Source: CAUUJV01 sp963545565
Lineage (GTDB): Bacteria > Actinomycetota > Actinomycetes > Actinomycetales > Bifidobacteriaceae
Direction of reading: 5' to 3'
Length of the DNA: 49,911 nucleotides
NCBI GenBank assembly: GCA_963545565.1
Contig: CAUUJV010000012.1
Span: forward strand, 1 to 49,911
Shown here: in pieces, positions 17,398 through 25,510 of the stretch
Position numbering within the stretch: position 1 is the stretch's first letter
Layout: the number at the start of each line of letters is the position of its first letter
Program-made: the position numbers and the translations under genes
The notes under the pieces: model-generated
Seen by the model: the letters and a program-made list of their open reading frames with translations, nothing else
Databases searched by the model: none
What the model was told of the DNA's origin: nothing

Positions 17398-18393
17398 TTA
17401 GTAGGCATCAAGAATATCGATAACAAACACAAGAGTGGAATTTGCTGGAATATTGGTCTTAGCAGTTGATCCGTAGCCTTTATCCGCTGGAATAATTAGA
17501 AGTACTTGTGATCCAACTTTCTTGCCTTTTAAGCCTTCCTGCCAGCCGGTAATTGTGTTGGAGAGCGAAAGGTCAGTGGCCTGGGCATCGTCCCACGTGG
17601 TATCGAATTGTTTACCACTCTTTAATACCCAGCCAGTGTACTGAACCGAAACAGTTTCATCGGAAGTGACTTCGGCACCAGTTCCTTCAATCAAAGTCTG
17701 AGAAATGAGTGATCCGCCGAATTTGTAGTTTTTCAACCCATGAATAGTTGGCTTGCCGTTTGAGGCGAGAGTAACAGTTGGAAGACTTGAATCAATATCT
17801 GTAACTTTTGTACCTGTTGCACGGTTGGCAATAGTCTTCGCTTGCATCAAGGTAAGAACCATCAAATAGCTGGTAGTGGAAGAGCTTGATGTAGATGAAG
17901 TTGATGTAGAAGTGGACTTAATACCCAACACAACGGTACTGCGCACATTCATGCTCTTGAAAAGTTTGTAGAACGCAGTGGTCATGGTAGAAGTGCTGAG
18001 CTTAGCAGAGCAGTCCATGCTGGAATTCCATGTAGAAGAAAGCTCTTTTCCGGTTGTTGGATTCACAATAATTTGGTGCAGACACAGCTTTTGACCATCG
18101 GTTGGTTTATCGCCATCGCCTTTTTGAACGATTTCATAAGAATTATTGACCACATGGAATGGTTTTGTAAAGGAGATAGTTGGTTTTTCGCCAAGCTCCC
18201 CAGACGCCGTGATTCCTGACATTGGGTAGAGCTTCACATTGCTGCTTGAGGAGGAAGAGCTTGAAGAGGATGAAGAAGAGCTTGATGAACTAGAGCTACT
18301 GCTGGAGCAGGCTGCAAGAGCAACGGTCATTACTACAGCACAGACTGCAGCCATAGCCGTGCGAGCCATTGTAATCATTGATTTCATACGCAT
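17398..18393 (-). CDS. lipid-anchored FKBP-type peptidyl-prolyl isomerase with a poly-Ser tract
   Basis: A secreted lipoprotein: basic N-terminus, hydrophobic helix, lipobox LAAC, then 22 consecutive serines before the folded part. A middle domain (about 60-230) has further Ser/Thr runs and no recognised family. The last roughly 100 residues are a full FKBP domain (VSVQYTGWVLKSGKQFD..., ITGWQEGLKGKKVGSQ, ending NSTLVFVIDILDAY), which isomerises X-Pro bonds and likely aids folding outside the membrane. The ATG at 18393 is chosen because TACAGT ends seven bases before it with no ribosome site (leaderless type); a GTG at 18402 is possible. Divergent from the 18468 gene. Confidence 0.85.
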   Translation of the reverse strand: MRMKSMITMARTAMAAVCAVVMTVALAACSSSSSSSSSSSSSSSSSSSSSSNVKLYPMSGITASGELGEKPTISFTKPFHVVNNSYEIVQKGDGDKPTDGQKLCLHQIIVNPTTGKELSSTWNSSMDCSAKLSTSTMTTAFYKLFKSMNVRSTVVLGIKSTSTSTSSTSSSSTTSYLMVLTLMQAKTIANRATGTKVTDIDSSLPTVTLASNGKPTIHGLKNYKFGGSLISQTLIEGTGAEVTSDETVSVQYTGWVLKSGKQFDTTWDDAQATDLSLSNTITGWQEGLKGKKVGSQVLLIIPADKGYGSTAKTNIPANSTLVFVIDILDAY

Positions 18394-18467
18394 AATGAAC
18401 ACTGTAACGGGTGCTTGGTATGTTTGAATAACCCCATATTGTGATAGGAATGTAAAATAAAGTAGTT

Positions 18468-20072
18468 ATGAGCAATACGAATGATACCGACAAAGCATTG
18501 AATGATGATGAATCGCAAGAAATGCGCGTCGATGAGCACGATTCCACTACTGTAGCCTTGGCCGCTAGTGATGCGGTGGATGAGGCTGTTCAAAATGCTG
18601 AGGAAAAGGCGTCCTCTGAAAAGGATTCACTCGAATCAAAGCATACGGATCATACAGACCATGCCGATCAGGCGGAACATACAGATCATAAGAATCATAA
18701 GAAGAACAATTCTAAGAAATCTTCTAAGCCCACACACCATGCAACTATTATGCGTGGAGTTGTAACTCCAATTTTCGGCATGCTTGCTGTGACTTCCTTA
18801 GTTTTCGCGATTCTTTTCAGCACGGTGTGGAAGCCTCTGAGCACAGTTACCGCATCGGTTAGTGGTGTTGGTGTGCAGACAATCAGCACCGATTACAGCG
18901 TATTAAATTTGGTTGCCGATACTGTATCCGTTAGGGCAACATCTTCTAGCTCGAACACGCAGATTTGCGTTGCAACTGCATCTGCTACAGACGCATCAGG
19001 GTATTCCAAGGCTGTTTCTGGCAAGCACATTACAGGTATGAGTTCGTGGACTGCATTGTCCACTGTAAAATACTCCACTTCTTCGAAGTCTGGATCTAAC
19101 AAGAATTCGAGCTCAAATTCTAGCTCAAGTTCTAGTTCTGTTAGTTTTAAAGATCTTGATAACTGGACTTCTGTGAAGTGCGGTACAGGCTCAGTGACAG
19201 TAAAAAATGTGAAAGCAGGAGATTCAAAAGCAGTAGTAGTTCACAGTGATAAGAATATTTCCTCAGTGTCACTCACTTGGAATCGTACAAGTGTTCCTAA
19301 TTATGCACTGCCATATTATATTGCATCTGTTGTTTTAGCGTTGATAGCTGTGCTGTGTGCATCTGTGTTTGCTCGTGAGCGCACAAAAAAGGCTAAGAAG
19401 AATACTCTGCCTGAACCAAGTGAACAAGATTTGCAGTCTACTCAGGTGCTTGGTGCTGTTATCGACAGCGATGGTAATCAAGTTCAAGAGGAAAATCGCT
19501 CTCACCGCAGATCTCATTCACATCGTGCACAGAGAAGTGGTAGGAGAAAGAGCGGACTATTCGCTATTAGTCGAGGCGAAGATTTAGATACTGCACAAAA
19601 CGATGGATCAGTTTCCTTTGATTCTTCTGACTCTTCCGATTCTTCTAATTCTTCTGAGAATGCATCTTCAGGTCCACAAATTGTTGACCCGCGCTCTGTG
19701 AATATGCTCGTAGGCACGGCTGCAGATTCAAGTGCAGATTCTAGTTCTGTGACGGCTACAACTATTCTCGGCAGAAGTTCTGCAAATTCTCAAAATAGCG
19801 AATTACCATCTTCAAATGATTTGTCTAAGAATTCATCAGATAGTGAAGAGGGTAGCAAGTATAACGAGGGCAACAAGGGCAACGAAGATAATGAAGGCGA
19901 AACTACTATGACGGTTTCTGCTGATGAATTTGCTGCGTACTTCGCCCGTCTTGCTGCTGAGAAGGCAGAAAATACTGAGTCTGTAACTGAAAAACCAGCT
20001 GAACCAGACAAATCAGATAAACCGAATGAATCAGATGAATCAAATGGCGAAAATCAAAGCGAGGAGAAATAA
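18468..20072 (+). CDS. large Ser-rich membrane protein of unknown function
   Basis: 534 residues. An acidic N-terminal 85 residues ends in a His/Asp/Lys repeat (HTDHTDHADQAEHTDH), then a membrane span (about 96-120), an extracytoplasmic Ser/Thr-rich domain of about 160 residues with two cysteine-containing segments, a second span (about 282-302), and a long disordered acidic tail with SDSSDSS runs. Both termini should be cytoplasmic. No enzyme motif is visible. TAAAAT ends nine bases before the ATG and there is no clear ribosome site. It is followed after two bases by a lipoprotein gene, so the two probably form one surface complex. Confidence 0.7.
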   Translation: MSNTNDTDKALNDDESQEMRVDEHDSTTVALAASDAVDEAVQNAEEKASSEKDSLESKHTDHTDHADQAEHTDHKNHKKNNSKKSSKPTHHATIMRGVVTPIFGMLAVTSLVFAILFSTVWKPLSTVTASVSGVGVQTISTDYSVLNLVADTVSVRATSSSSNTQICVATASATDASGYSKAVSGKHITGMSSWTALSTVKYSTSSKSGSNKNSSSNSSSSSSSVSFKDLDNWTSVKCGTGSVTVKNVKAGDSKAVVVHSDKNISSVSLTWNRTSVPNYALPYYIASVVLALIAVLCASVFARERTKKAKKNTLPEPSEQDLQSTQVLGAVIDSDGNQVQEENRSHRRSHSHRAQRSGRRKSGLFAISRGEDLDTAQNDGSVSFDSSDSSDSSNSSENASSGPQIVDPRSVNMLVGTAADSSADSSSVTATTILGRSSANSQNSELPSSNDLSKNSSDSEEGSKYNEGNKGNEDNEGETTMTVSADEFAAYFARLAAEKAENTESVTEKPAEPDKSDKPNESDESNGENQSEEK

Positions 20073-20074
20073 GC

Positions 20075-21061
20075 ATGAAAGTAGCTAAAAAACTCGCAGT
20101 ACTCACCATTTCAGCGATTACGGTATTCTCATTGACGGCTTGCGGTGAGTCTTTGCCCACAACGAGTTCTGCGTCTCAAACAGCAACCCCAACTTTGACC
20201 ACCGCGCAGGAAAAGAAAATTCGCGCTTCAATATTGGAGACAATTGCTGAGGTTGATGAATCAAAAGATACTGATGAACTTTCGCAGCGCTTAACTGGGC
20301 CGGAACTAGATGTGCGCACAAGTCAAGTCAAGATTGCGTCGTCAACAGGTAGTCTAGACGCCACGGCGACTATTCCTAGTAAAATTAGCCAGTCTATTAT
20401 TTCTACAAAGCAGACATGGCCGCGTACATCCTTTGCTATTACTACTACGACTTCTGACCAGCAGTCTCAGCGTTTGCTGGTGATGACTCAAGAGAATGCA
20501 ACGAGTAATTATAAGCTCTGGGGTGTGGTACGACTTTTCTCTGGCGTGAAGATGCCTGCATTTGAGCTGCCTACTATCGGTTCTACCCAGGGCGCTTCCA
20601 CAGATACTGGCTTGGTGATGACTCCAGCTGCAGCAGCTAAAGCTTATGCAAAGCTTCTTGAATCTGGCGGTAGCAGTGATGATTTTGCTGATGATTCTTT
20701 GCGTACGAATCTTGCCGAGTTGACTTCTACAGTTCAAGCTGCGATTACTGCAAATGAAGGAACTCAGGAGCAGACCTTCACTGCTGATACTTCTTCGATG
20801 AAGATTATGCGTTCTGCAGATGGCGGTGACCTTGTAGTAGTGCAGATTAAGTCCACGTGGACTCGTACAGCCGGCGAGAATCGTGAATCTCTTCCAGCAT
20901 CTGATAGCGAAAAGGCGCTCTTCGGTGACCAGACGGCAACGAATAAGCTAGTGGTGGAATATATGAATGTTGTAGCTCTTTACATTCCTTCGAAGGCTAA
21001 AGGCGGTAAAGTCCGTGCCGTAGCTGCGGAACGTCAGCCAATTAGCGCAATTGCAGGCTAG
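20075..21061 (+). CDS. lipoprotein of unknown function
   Basis: 328 residues with a clear lipoprotein signal: KKLAVLTISA helix and lipobox LTAC at residues 20-23, then a Ser/Thr linker. The mature part is a soluble alpha/beta protein with no motif I recognise. GAGGAGAAATAAGC precedes the ATG, which lies two bases after the stop of the membrane protein, so they are translated as a pair. Exported and anchored to the outer face of the membrane. Confidence 0.75.
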   Translation: MKVAKKLAVLTISAITVFSLTACGESLPTTSSASQTATPTLTTAQEKKIRASILETIAEVDESKDTDELSQRLTGPELDVRTSQVKIASSTGSLDATATIPSKISQSIISTKQTWPRTSFAITTTTSDQQSQRLLVMTQENATSNYKLWGVVRLFSGVKMPAFELPTIGSTQGASTDTGLVMTPAAAAKAYAKLLESGGSSDDFADDSLRTNLAELTSTVQAAITANEGTQEQTFTADTSSMKIMRSADGGDLVVVQIKSTWTRTAGENRESLPASDSEKALFGDQTATNKLVVEYMNVVALYIPSKAKGGKVRAVAAERQPISAIAG

Positions 21062-21077
21062 TAAATCGGCAATAAAT

Positions 21078-21130
21078 ATAACGTATAACGTACAACGTTT
21101 CGAGAAATTCGAAAAATTTGAGAAATTCGA
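21078..21130. repeat. two short tandem repeat arrays (3 x 7 nt and 3 x 9 nt)
   Basis: ATAACGT, ATAACGT, ACAACGT (21078-21098), then after five bases GAAATTCGA, AAAATTTGA, GAAATTCGA (21104-21130). They fill the gap between the lipoprotein stop and the next start. Confidence 0.8.
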
Positions 21131-21144
21131 GAAAGAAAAGAATA

Positions 21145-22122
21145 ATGAGTGACTCTCGCGGAGCATTTAATCCAGGTATGTCTTTTGCAGGGGCAGTGGA
21201 TCTTGAAGCTTTGAAACATCGGGCATCTGCTGCTGAAGGTGAGGCTGGTGGTGCTCCAGCTGCCGGCGCTTATGTGGTGGATGTTGATGAATCTGGCTTT
21301 GATTCCATGGTGCGTAACTCCACAACTTTCCCGATTTTGCTGCTTCTATGGGCTAAAGACGATACACGATATTTTGACTTGGCTCGCTCGTTAGGTGAAA
21401 CAGTCAATGCTCTTCAAGGCAAGCTGCAGTTGGTCCGTATGGATATCGCTACGAATCCGCAGGTTGTGCAGGCTTTACGCGTGCAGGGTGCTCCTGCGAT
21501 TTTTGGTCTCGTAGCAGGCCGACCAATGCCTATTTTGCAGGGTATGCCTACGGATGAAGAGCTTTCTACTATTAAAGATTCACTGATTCCTCAAATCATT
21601 GCTTTGGCTGAGCAACAGGGAATTACGGGTTCTGCTCCTTTTATGGGCGATACGAATGCTGATGGTAATGGTGAGTCAGATGAAGCTGATGCCACACATA
21701 ATGAGCCTATAATTCCTGCTGAGCATGAAACTGCGTACCAGCTGGCTCTTGATGGCGATTATGCGGGTGCTGCTGAAGAATATGCGCGAATAATGGAGCA
21801 CGATCCTCATGATGCTATTGCAGCTCGTGAGCGTTCTAAAGCGTTGTTATTGGCTCGTAATGGTTCTTCTGATGTGCGTGTAGTGCGCGCTGCAGCTGCT
21901 GATAATCCAGACGATATTGATGCACAACTTAATGTGGCTGACATCGATATGATTGGCGGCCAAATCGATGACGCATTTGGTCGGCTTCTTGATTTCTTGG
22001 CAACCCATCGTGATGTGACAGACCAGGTTCGTGAGCGACTTTTAGAGTATTTCACAATTCCAGAGGCAACTGACCCGCGTGTAAAGCGTGCACGTCAGCG
22101 TCTTGCAACGTTAATGTACTAA
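21145..22122 (+). CDS. YbbN/CnoX-like thioredoxin-fold protein lacking the CxxC site
   Basis: 325 residues. A thioredoxin-like domain (about 35-160) is followed by an acidic linker and a helical TPR-like C-terminal region (AEHETAYQLALDGDYAGAAEEY...), the plan of YbbN/CnoX co-chaperones that hold and pass on unfolded clients. Where thioredoxins have WCGPC this protein has LWAKDDT, with no cysteine, so it cannot do disulfide exchange. The cis-Pro loop (VQGAPAIFGL) is kept. The start at 21145 (MSDSRGAF) is the likely one; an in-frame start at 21118 lies in the repeat array. Confidence 0.8.
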   Translation: MSDSRGAFNPGMSFAGAVDLEALKHRASAAEGEAGGAPAAGAYVVDVDESGFDSMVRNSTTFPILLLLWAKDDTRYFDLARSLGETVNALQGKLQLVRMDIATNPQVVQALRVQGAPAIFGLVAGRPMPILQGMPTDEELSTIKDSLIPQIIALAEQQGITGSAPFMGDTNADGNGESDEADATHNEPIIPAEHETAYQLALDGDYAGAAEEYARIMEHDPHDAIAARERSKALLLARNGSSDVRVVRAAAADNPDDIDAQLNVADIDMIGGQIDDAFGRLLDFLATHRDVTDQVRERLLEYFTIPEATDPRVKRARQRLATLMY

Positions 22123-22157
22123 AAAGATGTACTAAGATTCGCCTTGCCGTTTGGGAA

Positions 22158-22796
22158 CTATGACCAAGAGGGATCTGGTCTATTTTTACCAAATCCCTCT
22201 AGGAAATGAGGTCCCTGTGCGGCAAGCTCCTTGGAGTAGTCGTGTGCCCATTCGCTGTATGGTTTTGTTGCTAGCCCATCGTTTGAAAACCGCACATCAT
22301 CTGTAATTTCAGTTGTACAGAATGATGGAATCACGAGGTTTGTTACAGGAACACTGCGTTCGGCCTCGGCCACAACAAGGGGAGCGTTATTGGCGCCGAA
22401 TACGTCAATATTCCAGCCGTCCTCACCTGCGAACACTGTGTAACGATTCTTTATGATGACTGAACCGCCTCGCATAATCAATTCTGCAGCAATTGTAGGG
22501 TCGATATCACGCTCAGCTTCGTAGCGTGTGCCTCCAACGCTTGGCCCTTTAACTGTCACAGATGCTTTAGTAAAGTAGTCACGATACATCGCGATAACAC
22601 GCATAGGATCTGTATCAGCAGTCATCTCGATTTGAACATGCGGGGCAAGCATCCTCACTCGCAGTGCATAGTTATCAGAATGGACATAATAGCTTTGAAT
22701 GAGTAATTCGGGCTTTTCAACTGCAGTCATATCTGATGGAATAGAAACGCACCAGAATCGACGTTCATATTCAAAATCTTTTGTAGAGTCGAGCAT
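22158..22796 (-). CDS. CYTH-domain protein
   Basis: A 212-residue protein of the CYTH/triphosphate tunnel type. The N-terminal hallmark ExExK/R appears as EYERRFW at residues 9-15, and alternating charged beta strands follow (LRVRML, VQIEMT, SVTVKG, YEAERDI, SVIIKNRY) as expected for the tunnel that binds triphosphates with Mg2+. Family members are adenylate cyclases, thiamine triphosphatases or inorganic triphosphatases; the activity here cannot be told. Its last codons form an AGAGGGAT...ATCCCTCT hairpin (22167-22200) that could also stop transcription from the convergent YbbN gene. Confidence 0.75.
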   Translation of the reverse strand: MLDSTKDFEYERRFWCVSIPSDMTAVEKPELLIQSYYVHSDNYALRVRMLAPHVQIEMTADTDPMRVIAMYRDYFTKASVTVKGPSVGGTRYEAERDIDPTIAAELIMRGGSVIIKNRYTVFAGEDGWNIDVFGANNAPLVVAEAERSVPVTNLVIPSFCTTEITDDVRFSNDGLATKPYSEWAHDYSKELAAQGPHFLEGFGKNRPDPSWS

Positions 22797-22872
22797 AGTG
22801 TGGCCTTTTCTGGCTTAGTTGATGCACTTTACACAAAACAGTTTACGTGATTCTGCTGCTCATTATAATGGT

Positions 22873-22936
22873 GAGGCTGCGCGACTGTGAGGTTGTGCGG
22901 CTGTGTTGCTAAGTGATTGTGTAGCTATGCGGCTAT
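22873..22936. repeat. four-copy degenerate 16-nt tandem repeat
   Basis: Units GAGGCTGCGCGACTGT, GAGGTTGTGCGGCTGT, GTTGCTAAGTGATTGT and GTAGCTATGCGGCTAT in exact 16-base register, in the otherwise empty gap (22797-23006) ahead of tRNA-Arg. Confidence 0.75.
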
Positions 22937-23006
22937 CTACGCGCGGCAGATTTTGGCCACGGGTTCGCGCGTTCCTAGAATTCGCGTTAGAGTAGTTACG
23001 TTAAAC

Positions 23007-23079
23007 GGGCTTGTAGCTCAGTGGATAGAGCGTCTGTCTCCGGAACAGAAGGTCGAGGGTTCGATCCCCTTTAAGCCCA
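23007..23079 (+). tRNA. tRNA-Arg (CCG)
   Basis: A 73-base cloverleaf: acceptor GGGCTTG/TAAGCCC, D loop AGTGGAT, anticodon stem TCTGT/ACAGA around loop CTCCGGA (anticodon CCG, reads CGG), T loop TTCGATC. CCA is not encoded. Confidence 0.95.
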
Positions 23080-23151
23080 CTTTATGATTTGCGCTTCGTG
23101 CCATTATGCGGATACACATGGTCGCGCAGCATACATAGGAAAGGAAACACA

Positions 23152-23544
23152 ATGTCGTCAATCCAAGAAGTGGCAACCAGCAAAGCACCAGCAGCATTAG
23201 GAGCTTACAGTCAAGCAGTTAAAGCAAATGGTTTCGTATTCGTGTCTGGTCAGCTTGGCATTGATCCAGCAACGGGTGATCTTGCAGGCGCAGACGTTGT
23301 TTCTCAAACACGCCAGGCACTTGCTAATATTGCCAATATTCTTGAAGAGGCTGGATCTTCTATGGATAATGTCGTGCGTGCAACTATCTACATGGCTAAT
23401 GTAGAAGATTTTGCCCAGATTAATGAGCAGTACGCAGCGGCTTTTACTGGCGTAGTTCAGCCTGCTCGCGTGGCTTTCGGCTCCAATGCAATTCCAAAGG
23501 CGGGAGCATTGGTAGAGATTGATGCAATCGCACTTGCTGAATAA
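23152..23544 (+). CDS. ridA: RidA family enamine/imine deaminase
   Basis: A 130-residue RidA (YjgF/YER057c/UK114) protein. It hydrolyses reactive enamines and imines such as 2-aminoacrylate made by PLP enzymes, protecting other enzymes. The signature is complete: GAYSQAV near residue 17, SGQLG near 32, and the substrate-clamping Arg106 in PARVAFG with the C-terminal VEIDAIA. AGGAAAGGAAACACA precedes the ATG at 23152; a longer reading from 23089 starts within ten bases of the tRNA and is rejected. Confidence 0.93.
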   Translation: MSSIQEVATSKAPAALGAYSQAVKANGFVFVSGQLGIDPATGDLAGADVVSQTRQALANIANILEEAGSSMDNVVRATIYMANVEDFAQINEQYAAAFTGVVQPARVAFGSNAIPKAGALVEIDAIALAE

Positions 23545-23581
23545 TTACTACATAGCTTATTTCAGATATATAACCCATTTC

Positions 23582-23651
23582 AGACACTCTCGAGTGAGCG
23601 ATCACTTTGTTCGACTCATTGAACATTCTGTTCGAGAAAATGAGAGTGTCT
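23582..23651 (+). ncRNA. candidate structured leader with a three-way-junction layout ahead of argS
   Basis: Perfect ten-base outer arms AGACACTCTC (23582-23591) and GAGAGTGTCT (23642-23651) enclose two small hairpins: AGTGA-GCGA-TCACT (23593-23606) and GAACA-TTC-TGTTC (23621-23633). The GAACA arm can also pair with an earlier TGTTC (23609-23613), giving two exclusive folds. There is no T tract after it, so a plain ridA terminator is less likely. The element ends about 70 bases upstream of the argS -10 box, so if argS is leaderless it would belong to the ridA mRNA or to a longer argS transcript. Confidence 0.4.
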
Positions 23652-23734
23652 AAGAAGTACAGTAAGAATTTACAGCTAGAGCATGAAGGGCGCAAAGAGG
23701 ATAAAGGTAGGGCGCTGTATATAAAATGGACGGA

Positions 23735-25507
23735 ATGAGTCCAGAAGCACTTGCAGAACTAATTTCACAGATTGCCCATAGCCTCGTTGCAGATTCACAG
23801 GCTGGCACTTTAACCGAGGACTTGATTCCTCCGGCTGAAAAAATTTCCGTTATGCGCCCTAAAGACCGTGCTCACGGTGACTGGGCAACTAATATTGCCA
23901 TGCAGCTCGGTAAGAAGGCTGGCATGGCTCCTCGAGATTTTGCTCAGCTTTTTGCCGCTAAGCTTGAACAAGCTGATGGAATCGCGTCTGTAGAGGTTGC
24001 TGGGCCTGGCTTTATCAATATCGTGCTCGACTCAGCATCTGCTGCCGCTGTTGTCAATCAGGTACTTGAGCAGAAGGAAAGCTTTGGCTCTAATGATCAT
24101 TTAAGCAAAGAAGTTTTGAATCTCGAATTTGTTTCCGCAAATCCGACTGGCCCAATTCATATTGGGGGCACTCGTTGGGCTGCGGTAGGCGATGCTATGG
24201 CACGCGTGCTTGAGGCGAATGGTGCAGACGTTATTCGCGAATACTACTTCAACGATCATGGCACACAGATTGACCGTTTTGCTCGCTCTCTCGTTGCGGC
24301 TGCTCACGGGGAAGATACCCCTGAAGATGGCTACAAAGGTGCTTATATCGACGAAATTGCGCAGCTCGTTATTAATGAAGCACATGCAGATGGTGTTGAT
24401 GTGCTCAATCTTCCTCGCGTAACAGACCCTGATGGGGCAGAGGGAGATTCTGAACAGCGTGAGGAGTTCCGTAAGCGAGCAGTTCCTATGATGTTTGCCG
24501 AGATTCAACAGTCTATGGCAGATTTTCGCGTGGACTTTGACGTGTGGTTCCATGAGAACACTGTGTACGAAACTGGAGAAGTTGATAAGGCTGTTGAAAT
24601 CCTGCGCGAACACGGCGATATTTACGAAAAAGATGGCGCAACATGGTTTGAATCTACCAAGTATGGTGATGATAAAGATCGCGTTATCATCAAGTCCGAC
24701 GGCAACGCCGCATATATTATGGGCGATATTGCGTACTACTTGAATAAACGTCATCGCCAAGAGAATCCTGCAGATGTAGCCATTTATATGCTTGGCGCAG
24801 ATCATCACGGCTATATTGGTCGCATGATGGCAGTGTGTGCCGCTTTTGGTGATGAGCCTGGTAAGAATATGCAGATTCTTATCGGTCAGCTGGTGAATGT
24901 AATTAAGGACGGCAAACCTGTGCGTATGAGTAAGCGCGCTGGAAATGTTGTAACCATTGATGATTTGGTTGATGCAATTGGTGTTGACGCAGCTCGATAT
25001 TCGCTGTCTCGCACGAGTTATAACCAGAATATCGATATCGACTTAGACTTGCTTTCCTCTCATACTAATGAGAACCCTGTGTATTACGTGCAGTATGCTC
25101 ACGCTCGCTCTAAGAACGTAGATCGCAATGCAGCTCAGGCAGGCATCACAACGCAAGGCGCGGATTTGGCCTTGCTTGACACAGCAGCTGATTCAGAGCT
25201 TCTTGCCCAGATTTCTCTGTTCCCGGGTGTGGTTACTGCAGCCGGCGATTTGCGAGAACCTCATCGCATTGCTCACTATCTCGAAGAGTTAGCTGGCAAA
25301 TATCACAAGTGGTATGCGGCAGAGCGTGTGGTTCCTATGGAGCTCACAAATCCAGAAGAGCGTGCTGACAACGCTGAAGAAATCCGAATTGCAAAGAATC
25401 CAGAGCCTGCCCGTGCAGCAGCTCGTCTCAAACTCAATGATGCAGTTCAGCAGGTTATTACCAACGCATTGGCCATGCTTGCTGTATCCGCACCAGAAAA
25501 GATGTAA
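23735..25507 (+). CDS. argS: arginyl-tRNA synthetase
   Basis: Class I synthetase that charges tRNA-Arg. The HIGH motif appears as HIGG in NPTGPIHIGG (about residue 141), and the KMSKS loop as RMSKR (about residue 395). N-terminal Add-1 and C-terminal DALR anticodon domains are present. I prefer the ATG at 23735 (MSPEALAEL): TAAAAT ends seven bases before it, matching other leaderless-type starts here; an ATG at 23726 adds three residues and overlaps that hexamer. lysA follows after three bases, an argS-lysA operon known from actinobacteria. Confidence 0.95.
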   Translation: MSPEALAELISQIAHSLVADSQAGTLTEDLIPPAEKISVMRPKDRAHGDWATNIAMQLGKKAGMAPRDFAQLFAAKLEQADGIASVEVAGPGFINIVLDSASAAAVVNQVLEQKESFGSNDHLSKEVLNLEFVSANPTGPIHIGGTRWAAVGDAMARVLEANGADVIREYYFNDHGTQIDRFARSLVAAAHGEDTPEDGYKGAYIDEIAQLVINEAHADGVDVLNLPRVTDPDGAEGDSEQREEFRKRAVPMMFAEIQQSMADFRVDFDVWFHENTVYETGEVDKAVEILREHGDIYEKDGATWFESTKYGDDKDRVIIKSDGNAAYIMGDIAYYLNKRHRQENPADVAIYMLGADHHGYIGRMMAVCAAFGDEPGKNMQILIGQLVNVIKDGKPVRMSKRAGNVVTIDDLVDAIGVDAARYSLSRTSYNQNIDIDLDLLSSHTNENPVYYVQYAHARSKNVDRNAAQAGITTQGADLALLDTAADSELLAQISLFPGVVTAAGDLREPHRIAHYLEELAGKYHKWYAAERVVPMELTNPEERADNAEEIRIAKNPEPARAAARLKLNDAVQQVITNALAMLAVSAPEKM

Positions 25508-25510
25508 ATA

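Noticed and set aside
23582..23651. T-box leader for argS
   Set aside because: No T-box consensus (TGG-containing AGGGTGGNACCGCG-like stretch) and no specifier loop layout.
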